Positions 34,739 through 43,427 of a stretch of DNA of 64,000 bases are shown in pieces. Below the pieces are notes generated by a model, which was not told the origin of the DNA, did no database searches, and saw only the letters and a program-made list of their open reading frames with translations. Location of the stretch: the NCBI RefSeq assembly GCF_029223285.1, contig NZ_JARHUJ010000010.1:310001-374000 (forward strand), in the 5' to 3' direction. Made by a program: the position numbers and the translations under genes. The DNA comes from Paraflavitalea sp. CAU 1676. GTDB lineage: Bacteria; Bacteroidota; Bacteroidia; Chitinophagales; Chitinophagaceae. The stretch's first letter is position 1. Each line of letters begins with the position of its first letter.

Positions 34739-37700
34739 ATGCAATTAATTGCGTACGGCAAAGCCATGCCTGTAGGGCTCTTCAGGCGGGTTTTGTGCTG
34801 CCGCTCCAAAATTGGGTTGGCTATGAGATTGACCGCTATTTTACTGCTCGGTGTTTGTTTACATGTAAGCGCCGGCACCATGTCACAACAAGTGACATTG
34901 ACTGAGAAAAACGTACCGCTCCAAACAGTCTTCAAAAAGATCAAGGAGCAAACCGGGTACACTTTTGTTTACCGGAACGACTGGCTGCAACAGGCCCAAC
35001 CTGTTACCATTGATGTGCAGGGCGCCAGCCTGTCTACCGCACTCGCGCTTTGCTTTAAAGACCAGCCATTTACTTATGAAACGATCCGCAACACGATCGT
35101 ATTGCGGCGTAAGGAATTGCCACCGGTGATTGCTGCAGAGGTTGCTATGCCACCACCTGTAAAGGGTAAAGTGGTAGATGAAAAAGGTGCGCCGATCGTA
35201 GGCGCGAGTGTCGTGGTAAGAGGTACCAAGATCGGTGTGGTAACCAAAGCAGATGGTTCTTTCGAGATCGATGCTGGTACAGAAGGCGCCACACTGGTGA
35301 TCAGCTATGTGGGCTTCGTGGCAAAAACGGTGAAAGTAAAAGATGGTCAGCTGCTTGCCATCATCCTGGCTACTGCCGATATCAATATGCAGGACATGGT
35401 GGTAACAGGTATCGTGAACAGGCGCCGGGAAAGCTTCACGGGTGCTTCTGTTTCCTTCTCCAATACACAATTGAAAGCGATCGGTAACCAGAACGTTATT
35501 CAGAGTTTGCGTTCGCTGGACCCTTCGTTCATCCTCACTGAAAATAATGTGCTCGGTTCAAACCCCAACCAATTGCCCCAGATCGAGATCAGGGGTAAAA
35601 CGTCTATATCCTCCCGGGCATTGCAGAATGAGTTTGCTGCCGATCCCAACCAACCACTGTTCATCATGGATGGTTTTGAAACGACCCTGCGGGCGGTGCT
35701 GGACCTCGACATCAACCGTATCGAGAACGTAACCCTATTAAAAGATGCCGCTTCTACGGCCATTTATGGTGCGCGTGCTGCGAATGGTGTAGTGGTGATC
35801 GAAACACGGAGACCCAAATCGGGCGCTATGCAGTTGTATTATAATGGCGACTTCAAACTCGAAATGCCCGACCTTACCGGTTATAACCTGATGGATGGTG
35901 CAGAGAAACTCGAGTTCGAGCGTCTTTCGGGCAGGTACAGGATCTATTCCGAATCATTGATCGAAGAACAGTTGTACCTGGATAGTTTGTATTCTTCCAG
36001 GCTCGAGCGGGTAAGGAGAGGCGTGAATACCTACTGGATCAATGAACCTGTGCAATTGGGCTTCTCGCAGGGTCATTCGGTGCGTGCCGAAGGTGGTGAC
36101 AATATCATCAGTTATGCCGCTGGTCTTCAATACAAGATCAGTGATGGTGTACTGAAGGGATCGGGTCGTAAGACCTGGCAGGGTAATATCGACCTTACCT
36201 ATCGCAAGAACAGGGTCAATATCCTCAATAAGTTTTTTGTGAATGGATTCACCGCCAATGAATCACCGTATGGCTCATTTGCCAATTTTGCCAGGGCCAA
36301 TCCCTACTATGCTAAATACAATGAGGGTGGCGGGGTTGATAAGTATCTTGAAATATCATCACGCCGGGATTTGCGTACGGAACGCATTCCTAATCCACTT
36401 TACAATGCATTGCTGAATAATTTCGACGAAACCAGGAACTTTTCATTTCAGAATAACCTGGCCATCAACTACCAGTTAAGCCCGGATATGGATATCCGTG
36501 GTGCGATCCAGCTCCAAAAAGGTTCCGGTGAGCAGTCTGTATTTCTGGCACCCGATCATAGCAACTTTGATGATGTAGGGTTATTCGAAAGAGGAAGCCA
36601 TACCAACAAGCGGCTGAATTCTTTCTCCTACCAGGCCAATGCCATGCTTACCTATGGTCGTGTCTTTAATGGTTTGCACCAGGTATCGGGTAATGCCCGG
36701 GTGGAGGTGCAGGAAGAACAGAATGATGCGTACAGTTCGAAAGTAGTGGGTTTTCCGCCGGGTACCAATGGAAATCCAGCTTTTGCATACAGTTACAATC
36801 CGAATGACCAGCCATCCACTTCGTACCGGCAGTTCCGCCGGAATAACTTCCTGGTATCGGGCAGTTATACTTACGACAGGCGTTACGTGGTCGACTTTTC
36901 TTACCGCATGGATGGCTCTACGGCATTCGGCTCCAATAAGAAATACAGCCCGTTCTGGTCGGTAGGTGCGGCCTGGAACTTGCATAACGAAGCGGCATTC
37001 CGGGATAAAAAATGGATCAGCCTGCTTCGCCTTAAGGTGAATACAGGTGCTACAGGCAACCAGAATTTCGACCAGGTTACTTCTGTGTCTGTTTACTCTT
37101 ATGAGCCAACGCTCAACCTGTTTGGTCAAGGGCTTACGCTCGCTACCCTGGGCAACCCCAACCTGGCATGGCAGAACACCCTGCAAACGAATGTGGGTGC
37201 TGAGTTCTCGTTGTTCAAAGGCAGGTTTGGTGGCTTCATCAATGTCTTCCAGAAATACACCGATCCTTTGATCGTATCGCTCGACCTGCCATCTTCCACT
37301 GGCTTGTACGGTTATCCCAAAAACGTAGGTACCCTGAATAACAAGGGGATCGAGGTAAACCTCAACTTCAAGCCGATCAACAGGCCCAATACCATGGTTT
37401 GGACAATTGGTGTTACCGGTATTATTCAAAAAGCGATTTATAGTGGTCTTGCCAACGAGTTGAAGGGGCTTGATAAATCGGAGGAGCTTGCCAATTCCCT
37501 CAGACGGTACCGTGATGGCTACAGCCCTGAAGATATGTGGGCTGTTTACTCGTTGGGTATCGACCCGGGCACCGGCCGCGAGATGTTCCTGAAACAGGAT
37601 GGAACGGTTACTTACGACTACGATGCGAAAGACCTTCGTGTGGTAGGCAGTGAGCGTCCCTTTGCGGAAGGTGTTATCAATTCCAGCTTTATGTGGAAAG

Positions 37701-38119
37701 GGTTCAGTGCAGGTATCACTATCCGCTACCGGGTTGGCGGCGATGTCAGGAATGAAGCATTGTATAACAAAGTAGAGAATATCAGTGATGACAATGTTTT
37801 CTACAACCAGGACCGCCGGGCATTGTACGACCGTTGGAAAAAAGCGGGAGATGTAGCGCGTTTCAAAGCCATTTCGATCACGTCCACTACACCTATATCT
37901 TCACGCTTCATACAGGAGGAAAATACTATTTCCGGCGAATCTATCCGTGTAGGATATGATTTTGCCCGGGCTGCCTTTCTGAAAAAGCTGGGTATGCGTA
38001 GTCTCACGCTGACCGGCTACCTGAATGATGTGTTCCGCATTTCCACTGTGAAGAATGAACGGGGGATCAGCTATCCTTTTGCCCGTACGATGGCTTTCTC
38101 CATCAGTACTTCTTTCTAA
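34739..38119 (+). CDS. SusC/RagA-family receptor with STN signalling domain, locus 3
   Basis: A 1126-residue TonB-linked outer-membrane receptor. A long N-terminal leader (MQLIAYGKAMPVGLFRRV) precedes a hydrophobic signal (RLTAILLLGVCLHVSAG), a layout common in Chitinophagaceae. STN domain at about 55-125 (VTLTEKNVPLQTVFKKIKEQ, VTIDVQGASLSTALALCFKD), regulatory domain VKGKVVDEKGAPIVGASVVV, TonB-box region NMQDMVVTGIVNRRRESFTGA, plug with QSLRSLDPSFIL, QPLFIMDGFETTL and IENVTLLKDAASTAIYGARAANGVVVIETRRP, then the barrel, ending FARTMAFSISTSF. The STN domain plus upstream sigma/FecR pair indicate trans-envelope signalling. SusD follows after 18 bases. Ligand unknown. Confidence 0.95.
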   Translation: MQLIAYGKAMPVGLFRRVLCCRSKIGLAMRLTAILLLGVCLHVSAGTMSQQVTLTEKNVPLQTVFKKIKEQTGYTFVYRNDWLQQAQPVTIDVQGASLSTALALCFKDQPFTYETIRNTIVLRRKELPPVIAAEVAMPPPVKGKVVDEKGAPIVGASVVVRGTKIGVVTKADGSFEIDAGTEGATLVISYVGFVAKTVKVKDGQLLAIILATADINMQDMVVTGIVNRRRESFTGASVSFSNTQLKAIGNQNVIQSLRSLDPSFILTENNVLGSNPNQLPQIEIRGKTSISSRALQNEFAADPNQPLFIMDGFETTLRAVLDLDINRIENVTLLKDAASTAIYGARAANGVVVIETRRPKSGAMQLYYNGDFKLEMPDLTGYNLMDGAEKLEFERLSGRYRIYSESLIEEQLYLDSLYSSRLERVRRGVNTYWINEPVQLGFSQGHSVRAEGGDNIISYAAGLQYKISDGVLKGSGRKTWQGNIDLTYRKNRVNILNKFFVNGFTANESPYGSFANFARANPYYAKYNEGGGVDKYLEISSRRDLRTERIPNPLYNALLNNFDETRNFSFQNNLAINYQLSPDMDIRGAIQLQKGSGEQSVFLAPDHSNFDDVGLFERGSHTNKRLNSFSYQANAMLTYGRVFNGLHQVSGNARVEVQEEQNDAYSSKVVGFPPGTNGNPAFAYSYNPNDQPSTSYRQFRRNNFLVSGSYTYDRRYVVDFSYRMDGSTAFGSNKKYSPFWSVGAAWNLHNEAAFRDKKWISLLRLKVNTGATGNQNFDQVTSVSVYSYEPTLNLFGQGLTLATLGNPNLAWQNTLQTNVGAEFSLFKGRFGGFINVFQKYTDPLIVSLDLPSSTGLYGYPKNVGTLNNKGIEVNLNFKPINRPNTMVWTIGVTGIIQKAIYSGLANELKGLDKSEELANSLRRYRDGYSPEDMWAVYSLGIDPGTGREMFLKQDGTVTYDYDAKDLRVVGSERPFAEGVINSSFMWKGFSAGITIRYRVGGDVRNEALYNKVENISDDNVFYNQDRRALYDRWKKAGDVARFKAISITSTTPISSRFIQEENTISGESIRVGYDFARAAFLKKLGMRSLTLTGYLNDVFRISTVKNERGISYPFARTMAFSISTSF

Positions 38120-38137
38120 AACAACCAAACAACTCTT

Positions 38138-39580
38138 ATGCGTACAAGATATATAAGTTTATTGCTGCTGGGCCTGATGAGTCTTGGTGTAGGATCGTGT
38201 AATAAATGGCTCGATGTGAAACCCAAAGATAAATTCCTGGAACCGCAGATGTTCAGCAACCTGGAGGGAGCAGTTACTGCCCTTAATGGCATATACCTCC
38301 AGATGTCTTCCTCTATCCTGTATGGCCGCCAGTTGACCATGCAGGCGGTAGAGGTATTGGCACAACGTTACAATACGCCCGTTGGCCACCGGGATTATAA
38401 TTTTCAGACCTATGCCTGGGATCAGGACTCTGTGAAGTTCCGCTTTTCAGGGATATGGGAGGCTGCTTATGCAGGGATTGTCAATACCAATCAGTATGTC
38501 CGTAACCTGGATGTGTATGACGGGCCTACGATCACGGGCGAGTTGAAATCGTTGTTGCGTGGCGAAGCGACCGGTATCCGTGCTATGCTGCACTTCGATC
38601 TGCTTCGGTTATATGGTCCCATCTACAATACAAAAGATTCAGTAAGTCCTTCGATTCCTTATTACCGCAAGGCAGCACCTGAGATTGGTGCTTTGTTACC
38701 GGCCAACCAGGTCATCGACAGTATCCTGGCCGATCTGACTATTGCCGAACAACTGCTTCAAAAAGACCCCATCATCGCCAACGGGGTGAGCACAGGGGGC
38801 CGCGTTGACGGATTGAATTGGCTAAACAACAGGAATTTGCGGATGAACTATTATGCTGTGAAAGCATTGCAGGCACGCGTGCATCTGTACCGCAACAACA
38901 AACCAGCGGCGTTGGAAGCTGCGAAAGCAGTAGTTGATAATGGCGGAAGACATTTCCCCTGGATAAAGCCGGCCCGTATCATTTCAGACCGGATCGATCC
39001 GGAAAGGGTGTTCCCTTCGGAGTTGATCCTGGGGATGTTCAATATCGACCTGTACAATAACTACAAGGCGGTATTCGCTCCTGAAGTAAAGGATGTAAAT
39101 ATACTGGCGCCCAACGATACAAGATTGAAAGCCATTTTCGAGAGCAATGAAGGCGATTATCGCTACAACCCCATGTGGATTGTTCCTACAGTGGGAGGAA
39201 AATCTTACAAGACCTTTTATAAGTACAGTGATATCTCCAGCGCAGACAGTACTTTCCGGTTCAAGATGCCACTTATCCGCATCAGCGAAATGTATTATAT
39301 CATGGCAGAAAGCGAACCCGATGCGGCCAGGGCGCGGGAATACCTCAATACCGTTCGCAGAAACCGGGGATTGCCCGATGTAGCCTCTACGGTGAACATC
39401 AATACTGAATTACAAAAGGAGTACCAGAAGGAGTTTATAGGTGAAGGGCAATTGTTCTATTACTATAAGCGAAGGAATGTGACCTCCATTCCGAACGGTG
39501 CTTCTACTACGGGCAATGTGACGATGAATGCCACCAAGTATGTAGTGCCCTTGCCTTTGTCGGAAACCCTATACCGTTAA
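38138..39580 (+). CDS. SusD/RagB-family surface lipoprotein, locus 3
   Basis: A 480-residue lipoprotein (lipidated cysteine at residue 21, VGS|C) starting NKWLDVKPKDKFLEPQMF, the standard RagB/SusD opening. Further marks: AVTALNGIYLQMSS, LRGEATGIRAMLHFDLLRLYG, ALQARVHLYRNNKPAALEAA, MPLIRISEMYYIMAESEPDAA and YLNTVRRNRGLPD. The ending (NATKYVVPLPLSETLYR) is shorter than usual. It pairs with the STN-SusC upstream (18 bases) and is followed after another 18 bases by a DUF4843 lipoprotein. It caps the SusC barrel and binds substrate outside the cell. Confidence 0.94.
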   Translation: MRTRYISLLLLGLMSLGVGSCNKWLDVKPKDKFLEPQMFSNLEGAVTALNGIYLQMSSSILYGRQLTMQAVEVLAQRYNTPVGHRDYNFQTYAWDQDSVKFRFSGIWEAAYAGIVNTNQYVRNLDVYDGPTITGELKSLLRGEATGIRAMLHFDLLRLYGPIYNTKDSVSPSIPYYRKAAPEIGALLPANQVIDSILADLTIAEQLLQKDPIIANGVSTGGRVDGLNWLNNRNLRMNYYAVKALQARVHLYRNNKPAALEAAKAVVDNGGRHFPWIKPARIISDRIDPERVFPSELILGMFNIDLYNNYKAVFAPEVKDVNILAPNDTRLKAIFESNEGDYRYNPMWIVPTVGGKSYKTFYKYSDISSADSTFRFKMPLIRISEMYYIMAESEPDAARAREYLNTVRRNRGLPDVASTVNINTELQKEYQKEFIGEGQLFYYYKRRNVTSIPNGASTTGNVTMNATKYVVPLPLSETLYR

Positions 39581-39598
39581 CCCCAAGCATCCCAAAAC

Positions 39599-40351
39599 AT
39601 GAAAAAATTATTATTTATATCGATCCTGGCGGGGGTACTGGCTGGTTGTGAAAAGGATATCAAGACCTTCGACGGAAAGCCCGATGTATATTTTCAATAC
39701 GCCTCACAGCCGAGACAATCGTTCAATACGATACTGGTTGATTCTACCATTGTTTCATTTGCCTATGCATCTGCCGCCTATAAGGATTCCGTCCTGGTGG
39801 TGCCCATCAAAGTTTCGGGCCTGGTGATGGATTACGACAGGCCTTATTTGATAAAGGCCAATGATTCTTCTACCGCGAAAGCAGGGGTGCATTACGAGAT
39901 CATTAATTCCGACTTCACCATCGGCGCCGGTAAGATCTCGGATACCGTGTACCTTAAACTCAAGCGGATCCCTGAAATGCTGACGCAGTCGTTCAATATT
40001 TACCTCGAGCTTCACCCCAATGAAAATTTCGGCGTGGGGTTGGAGAAAAAACTGGCCTCTGCCAATAAATATGTGAGTACCATCCGTCACCGGGTAATGG
40101 TAGACGACATCCTGAAGAAACCCATGTATTGGATCGATGGTTATCTGGGCGTGTTCTCGAGGAAGAAACTGTACCTCATGTCGGAGCAATTGGATATCCC
40201 GATCGATAAGCTCAATACTACGGTATCTGTTGCGGAGGTGAACTATTATGGAAAGTTCATGCAACGCTACCTCAATGAGCAAAAGACGCTGGGTAACATC
40301 ATCAAAGAAGACGATGGTACGGACATGATAATGGGTTCGGCTGTTCAGTAA
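39599..40351 (+). CDS. DUF4843 domain lipoprotein
   Basis: A 250-residue lipoprotein with its cysteine at residue 17 (LAG|C). The body has the pattern I associate with DUF4843: VYFQYASQPRQSF, DSVLVVPIKVSGLVMDYDRPY, AGVHYEIINSDFTIGAGKISDTVYLKLKR and FNIYLELHPNENFGVGL. The family is found almost only in Bacteroidota, next to SusCD, as an accessory surface lipoprotein of unknown ligand. It lies between susD and the PKD-like lipoprotein gene with 18 bases on each side. Confidence 0.85.
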   Translation: MKKLLFISILAGVLAGCEKDIKTFDGKPDVYFQYASQPRQSFNTILVDSTIVSFAYASAAYKDSVLVVPIKVSGLVMDYDRPYLIKANDSSTAKAGVHYEIINSDFTIGAGKISDTVYLKLKRIPEMLTQSFNIYLELHPNENFGVGLEKKLASANKYVSTIRHRVMVDDILKKPMYWIDGYLGVFSRKKLYLMSEQLDIPIDKLNTTVSVAEVNYYGKFMQRYLNEQKTLGNIIKEDDGTDMIMGSAVQ

Positions 40352-40369
40352 CACGAAAAATTAAACTCC

Positions 40370-41854
40370 ATGAAATTGAATTACTTAAAATATATAGCAG
40401 GCGCCTGCCTGGCGTTAACGCTCAGCGCCTGTTACAAGGATCTCGGCAATTATGATTATAAAGATCCCGATAAGGTATTTATTGATGGTATCGGAGAATA
40501 CTATACATCACTACAGGGAGGTTACCTGGAGATCATTCCGAAGCTAGGCTTCCGGGATGCAGCCGATGACGACTCTGCCCGGTATAAGTACGAATGGATA
40601 GCGATGAAAATAGGCGCCCTGGTAGCCGACAAACGCAAAGACCTGGGTAACAATAAAAGCCTCCGTATCAATGTAAACCTGCCGGCCGGTAAGTACAATG
40701 TATATTACCGCATCCTCGATACGTTGACTGGCCTTCAATGGCAGAAATCGTTCGACATAGAGGTAACCAGTAATATCTATGAAGGATGGATGCTGATGAC
40801 GGAAGTGTACGGTGCTCCGCGGGTTGATATGATCAGCAAACTGAAGGTAAATAACGTTGACGTTTATACTGTTCAACCTGATATATTGACCAGGGTGGGC
40901 TCCGGACTGACATTAAAAGGAAAACCGGTTGGCATCAACTGTTACCGGTTGAATTCACTGTCAACCGGCTACGCTATCTATCTGATGACCGACCAAACCA
41001 CTGAAAGAGTCGATGCAGAGACCTTCGAGTATAAATCGACCATGAATATCAAGTATGAGTTGCTCTCGAATGTGGCGGAAAATTTTGCTCCCAAGGTCAT
41101 CACCAGCGGTTCCGGCGGAACTTCGTACATGATTGAAGGCACCGATGCGTACTATTATGAGTATGTAAGCAATATCCGGTACTCCCTGCCGGTGAATATC
41201 CTGAAAGGCGAGGCCAAAACGTTCCGGGTGGCTCCATTCCTGGCGCCCAATGCGGCTGTAGTAAATCCGATGTGTGCTTATTATGATCTCGATAATAAAC
41301 GTTTCGTCAGGCAGAACGGGGCCGATGGCTTTATGAGCCCCATGCCTTCCGTCGATACACTTTTCAACTACACTACCGGTAAGGACCTCGAGTACATGAC
41401 CTATACGCCTTTTTCCAATGGTAATGTATTCGCCATCCTTCGTGATCCCGAAGGTAGCCGCCAATACCTGGCCCGTTTTACAATTGGCGCCAATGTCAAA
41501 CAGGTCGATTACGATACGATCCCGGCTGCAGCTACGGATATGAACAAGGCGACTAAATATGCCGTGAGCCCCGATTTCGGATACATATTCTACACCGTGG
41601 GCGGGAAGCTTTATTCGTACGACGTGTCGCTCATGAGCAGCAAACTGATGATCGACAAGGGTAATGAAGTATTTACCCAGATCCGTTTCAGGAACAGCAC
41701 CCTGGTAGTGGCCAGCTACGATCCATCCAAATCCGAAGGCGCCAATGGTACATTGGCTACCTACACGGTACAACCGGTACAAGGACCGCTCTTGCCGGAG
41801 AATAGCTGGAGTGGGGTAGGTAAGATTGTCGACTTTTCTTATCGCGCCAGGTAA
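40370..41854 (+). CDS. PKD-like family lipoprotein
   Basis: A 494-residue lipoprotein (lipidated cysteine at residue 21, LSA|C) opening YKDLGNYDYKDPDKVFIDGIG, as in the PKD-like family next to DUF4843 genes. Then come a PKD-like Ig fold (YKYEWIAMKIGA, LRINVNLPAGKYNVYYRILDTLTGLQWQKSFDIEVTSNIYEGWMLMTE) and a beta-propeller-like C-terminus (KVNNVDVYTVQPDIL, YYEYVSNIRYSLPVN, FGYIFYTVGGKLYSYDV). It is probably exposed at the surface with SusD and DUF4843 as part of one ligand-capture assembly; that assembly is inferred from gene order, not demonstrated. TlpA follows 102 bases on. Confidence 0.82.
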   Translation: MKLNYLKYIAGACLALTLSACYKDLGNYDYKDPDKVFIDGIGEYYTSLQGGYLEIIPKLGFRDAADDDSARYKYEWIAMKIGALVADKRKDLGNNKSLRINVNLPAGKYNVYYRILDTLTGLQWQKSFDIEVTSNIYEGWMLMTEVYGAPRVDMISKLKVNNVDVYTVQPDILTRVGSGLTLKGKPVGINCYRLNSLSTGYAIYLMTDQTTERVDAETFEYKSTMNIKYELLSNVAENFAPKVITSGSGGTSYMIEGTDAYYYEYVSNIRYSLPVNILKGEAKTFRVAPFLAPNAAVVNPMCAYYDLDNKRFVRQNGADGFMSPMPSVDTLFNYTTGKDLEYMTYTPFSNGNVFAILRDPEGSRQYLARFTIGANVKQVDYDTIPAAATDMNKATKYAVSPDFGYIFYTVGGKLYSYDVSLMSSKLMIDKGNEVFTQIRFRNSTLVVASYDPSKSEGANGTLATYTVQPVQGPLLPENSWSGVGKIVDFSYRAR

Positions 41855-41875
41855 GCAGCCTGCATAAACTTTATA

Positions 41876-41913
41876 CCGCAGGATGGCTGGCTGTAACGTC
41901 CGCCATCCTGCGG
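41876..41913 (+). other. Hairpin in the gap between PKD-like and TlpA genes
   Basis: A perfect 12-bp stem (CCGCAGGATGGC and GCCATCCTGCGG) with a 14-base loop lies 22 bases after the PKD-like stop. No U-run follows (ATCATGATCC), so it looks more like an RNA stability or attenuation element than a full terminator. Confidence 0.5.
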
Positions 41914-41956
41914 ATCATGATCCTCATTTCTGTTCTTTAAATTATCCATGTAAACA

Positions 41957-43327
41957 ATGAAAAGATTATTCCTGAGCTTATGCGCAGTGTCCTGCGTACT
42001 GCTGGCCTTTGCCCAGCCGAAACCGGCTACTGTTAATGGCACAACTGCCCGTCGTTCCAAAGAGCCCATGAAGTTGTATGCCATCACCCATGGCCGGATT
42101 GAAGAACTGGCTTCGTCCAGGATCGACACGGCCGGTAAGTTTGGCTTCCTGTTCTACCCGGCCACCGAAGGCTTTTACGTGATCGGTGCGGGCCCCGACC
42201 AGGTGCTGGCCGAGAAGTTCACCTTTTATTTCAAACCTGGTGATCAGTTGAATGTGTCCTTTCCCGGTGAAGGTGTATTCAACCTCCAGGGTGAGAACTC
42301 TAAAGAGAATCGTGCGATCGCCGATTGGCAGCAATTTGGCGCCGGGGTGAGTTATCCTGCGCTGTATGCGTTGCGGTCTCATCTTACGTACAAAGAATTC
42401 TTCCCGAAGTTCGACTCCTTCGTTAATCAGTTGCCTGCCTATAAACCATTGAAAACAGGCAACAAACAATTTGACGCCGTGTTTGCCCGCATGCGTAAAC
42501 TGGAGGTGCTGAACTGGGCTATTGCCTTTACCAGCAGCCCTAATTCAATTCATCCAACACCGGCCGATTATATCAGTTACTACAAGGGCATTAAAGTAGA
42601 AGACTATACGCAGGATGCGTTTCTGCTGCAGTATCCTTTTGGTCAGCGGTTGCTGTCCTTCCTGCCGATGGGGGTTGATATCATTGCCGGCAATAAGCTG
42701 AGTGGCGACCTCGATGCCAGGATCGCCAAAGTGGCCAACGATACCTTGCGTGGCGAACAGGTGGTGCAGTTTGCTGGTGGATTGAAGACCTATCTCGGCT
42801 ACCTCGATCTACAGAAGAATTATGGTAAATACATCCTCACCGCCGATCAGCAACGCCGGGCCAATGAAGTATCGGTGAAGCTGGCGAAGGAATCGTCCAA
42901 GCCCGGCGCACAAGCCATCAATTTTACCTATCCCGATAACAAAGGCAAAAAGGTTTCACTCACCGACTTCAAGGGAAAGGTAGTGCTGGTGGATGTGTGG
43001 GCTACCTGGTGCGGCCCCTGCAAGAAAGAACTGCCCGACCTGAAGAAGATGGAAGAAGAGATGCGTGGCCTGGATATCGTGTTTATGAGTGTTTCGGTCG
43101 ATGAGGAGAAAGACCACCAGAAGTGGGAGGATTTCATTGCCAAAGAAGAAATGAAAGGCGTTCAGCTTTTTGCCAGTGGCTGGAGCGACATTGCGAAGAA
43201 TTACGACATCAAAGCCATACCCCGTTTCATGGTATTTGATAAAAAGGGGAATATTGTTTCGATCGATGCACCCAGGCCCTCCGGTAAGGAGTTGAAAATG
43301 TTATTGGAAGCAGAGCTGAAAAAATAA
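41957..43327 (+). CDS. TlpA-like thioredoxin-fold protein with N-terminal accessory domain
   Basis: A 456-residue exported protein: signal peptide (residues 1-19, ending AFAQ), an N-terminal region of DUF4369-like character (about 25-110), a long helical middle, and a C-terminal AhpC/TSA-Redoxin thioredoxin fold from about 315. The active site WCGPC is at 351-355, in VDVWATWCGPCKKELPDL, and the cis-proline at P422 (AIPRFM). It is the last gene of the sigma-FecR-SusCD locus and ends at a terminator. In other Bacteroidota such proteins keep secreted thiols reduced or mature outer-membrane partners; the partner here is unknown. Confidence 0.9.
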   Translation: MKRLFLSLCAVSCVLLAFAQPKPATVNGTTARRSKEPMKLYAITHGRIEELASSRIDTAGKFGFLFYPATEGFYVIGAGPDQVLAEKFTFYFKPGDQLNVSFPGEGVFNLQGENSKENRAIADWQQFGAGVSYPALYALRSHLTYKEFFPKFDSFVNQLPAYKPLKTGNKQFDAVFARMRKLEVLNWAIAFTSSPNSIHPTPADYISYYKGIKVEDYTQDAFLLQYPFGQRLLSFLPMGVDIIAGNKLSGDLDARIAKVANDTLRGEQVVQFAGGLKTYLGYLDLQKNYGKYILTADQQRRANEVSVKLAKESSKPGAQAINFTYPDNKGKKVSLTDFKGKVVLVDVWATWCGPCKKELPDLKKMEEEMRGLDIVFMSVSVDEEKDHQKWEDFIAKEEMKGVQLFASGWSDIAKNYDIKAIPRFMVFDKKGNIVSIDAPRPSGKELKMLLEAELKK

Positions 43328-43354
43328 GTTTTTCCCCCTTTACTCATGTGTACG

Positions 43355-43376
43355 AGCCCCACTTCTGTGGGGCTTT
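43355..43376 (+). terminator. Terminator after the TlpA gene
   Basis: Arms AGCCCCAC and GTGGGGCT around the loop TTCT, an 8-bp perfect stem followed by TTTCACC, 27 bases past the stop. It ends the locus 3 transcription unit. Confidence 0.75.
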
Positions 43377-43427
43377 CACCATTTTAAGAAGGCTGGTCAC
43401 CTGTCGTTGAGGGTGCCTGCAATGCCA

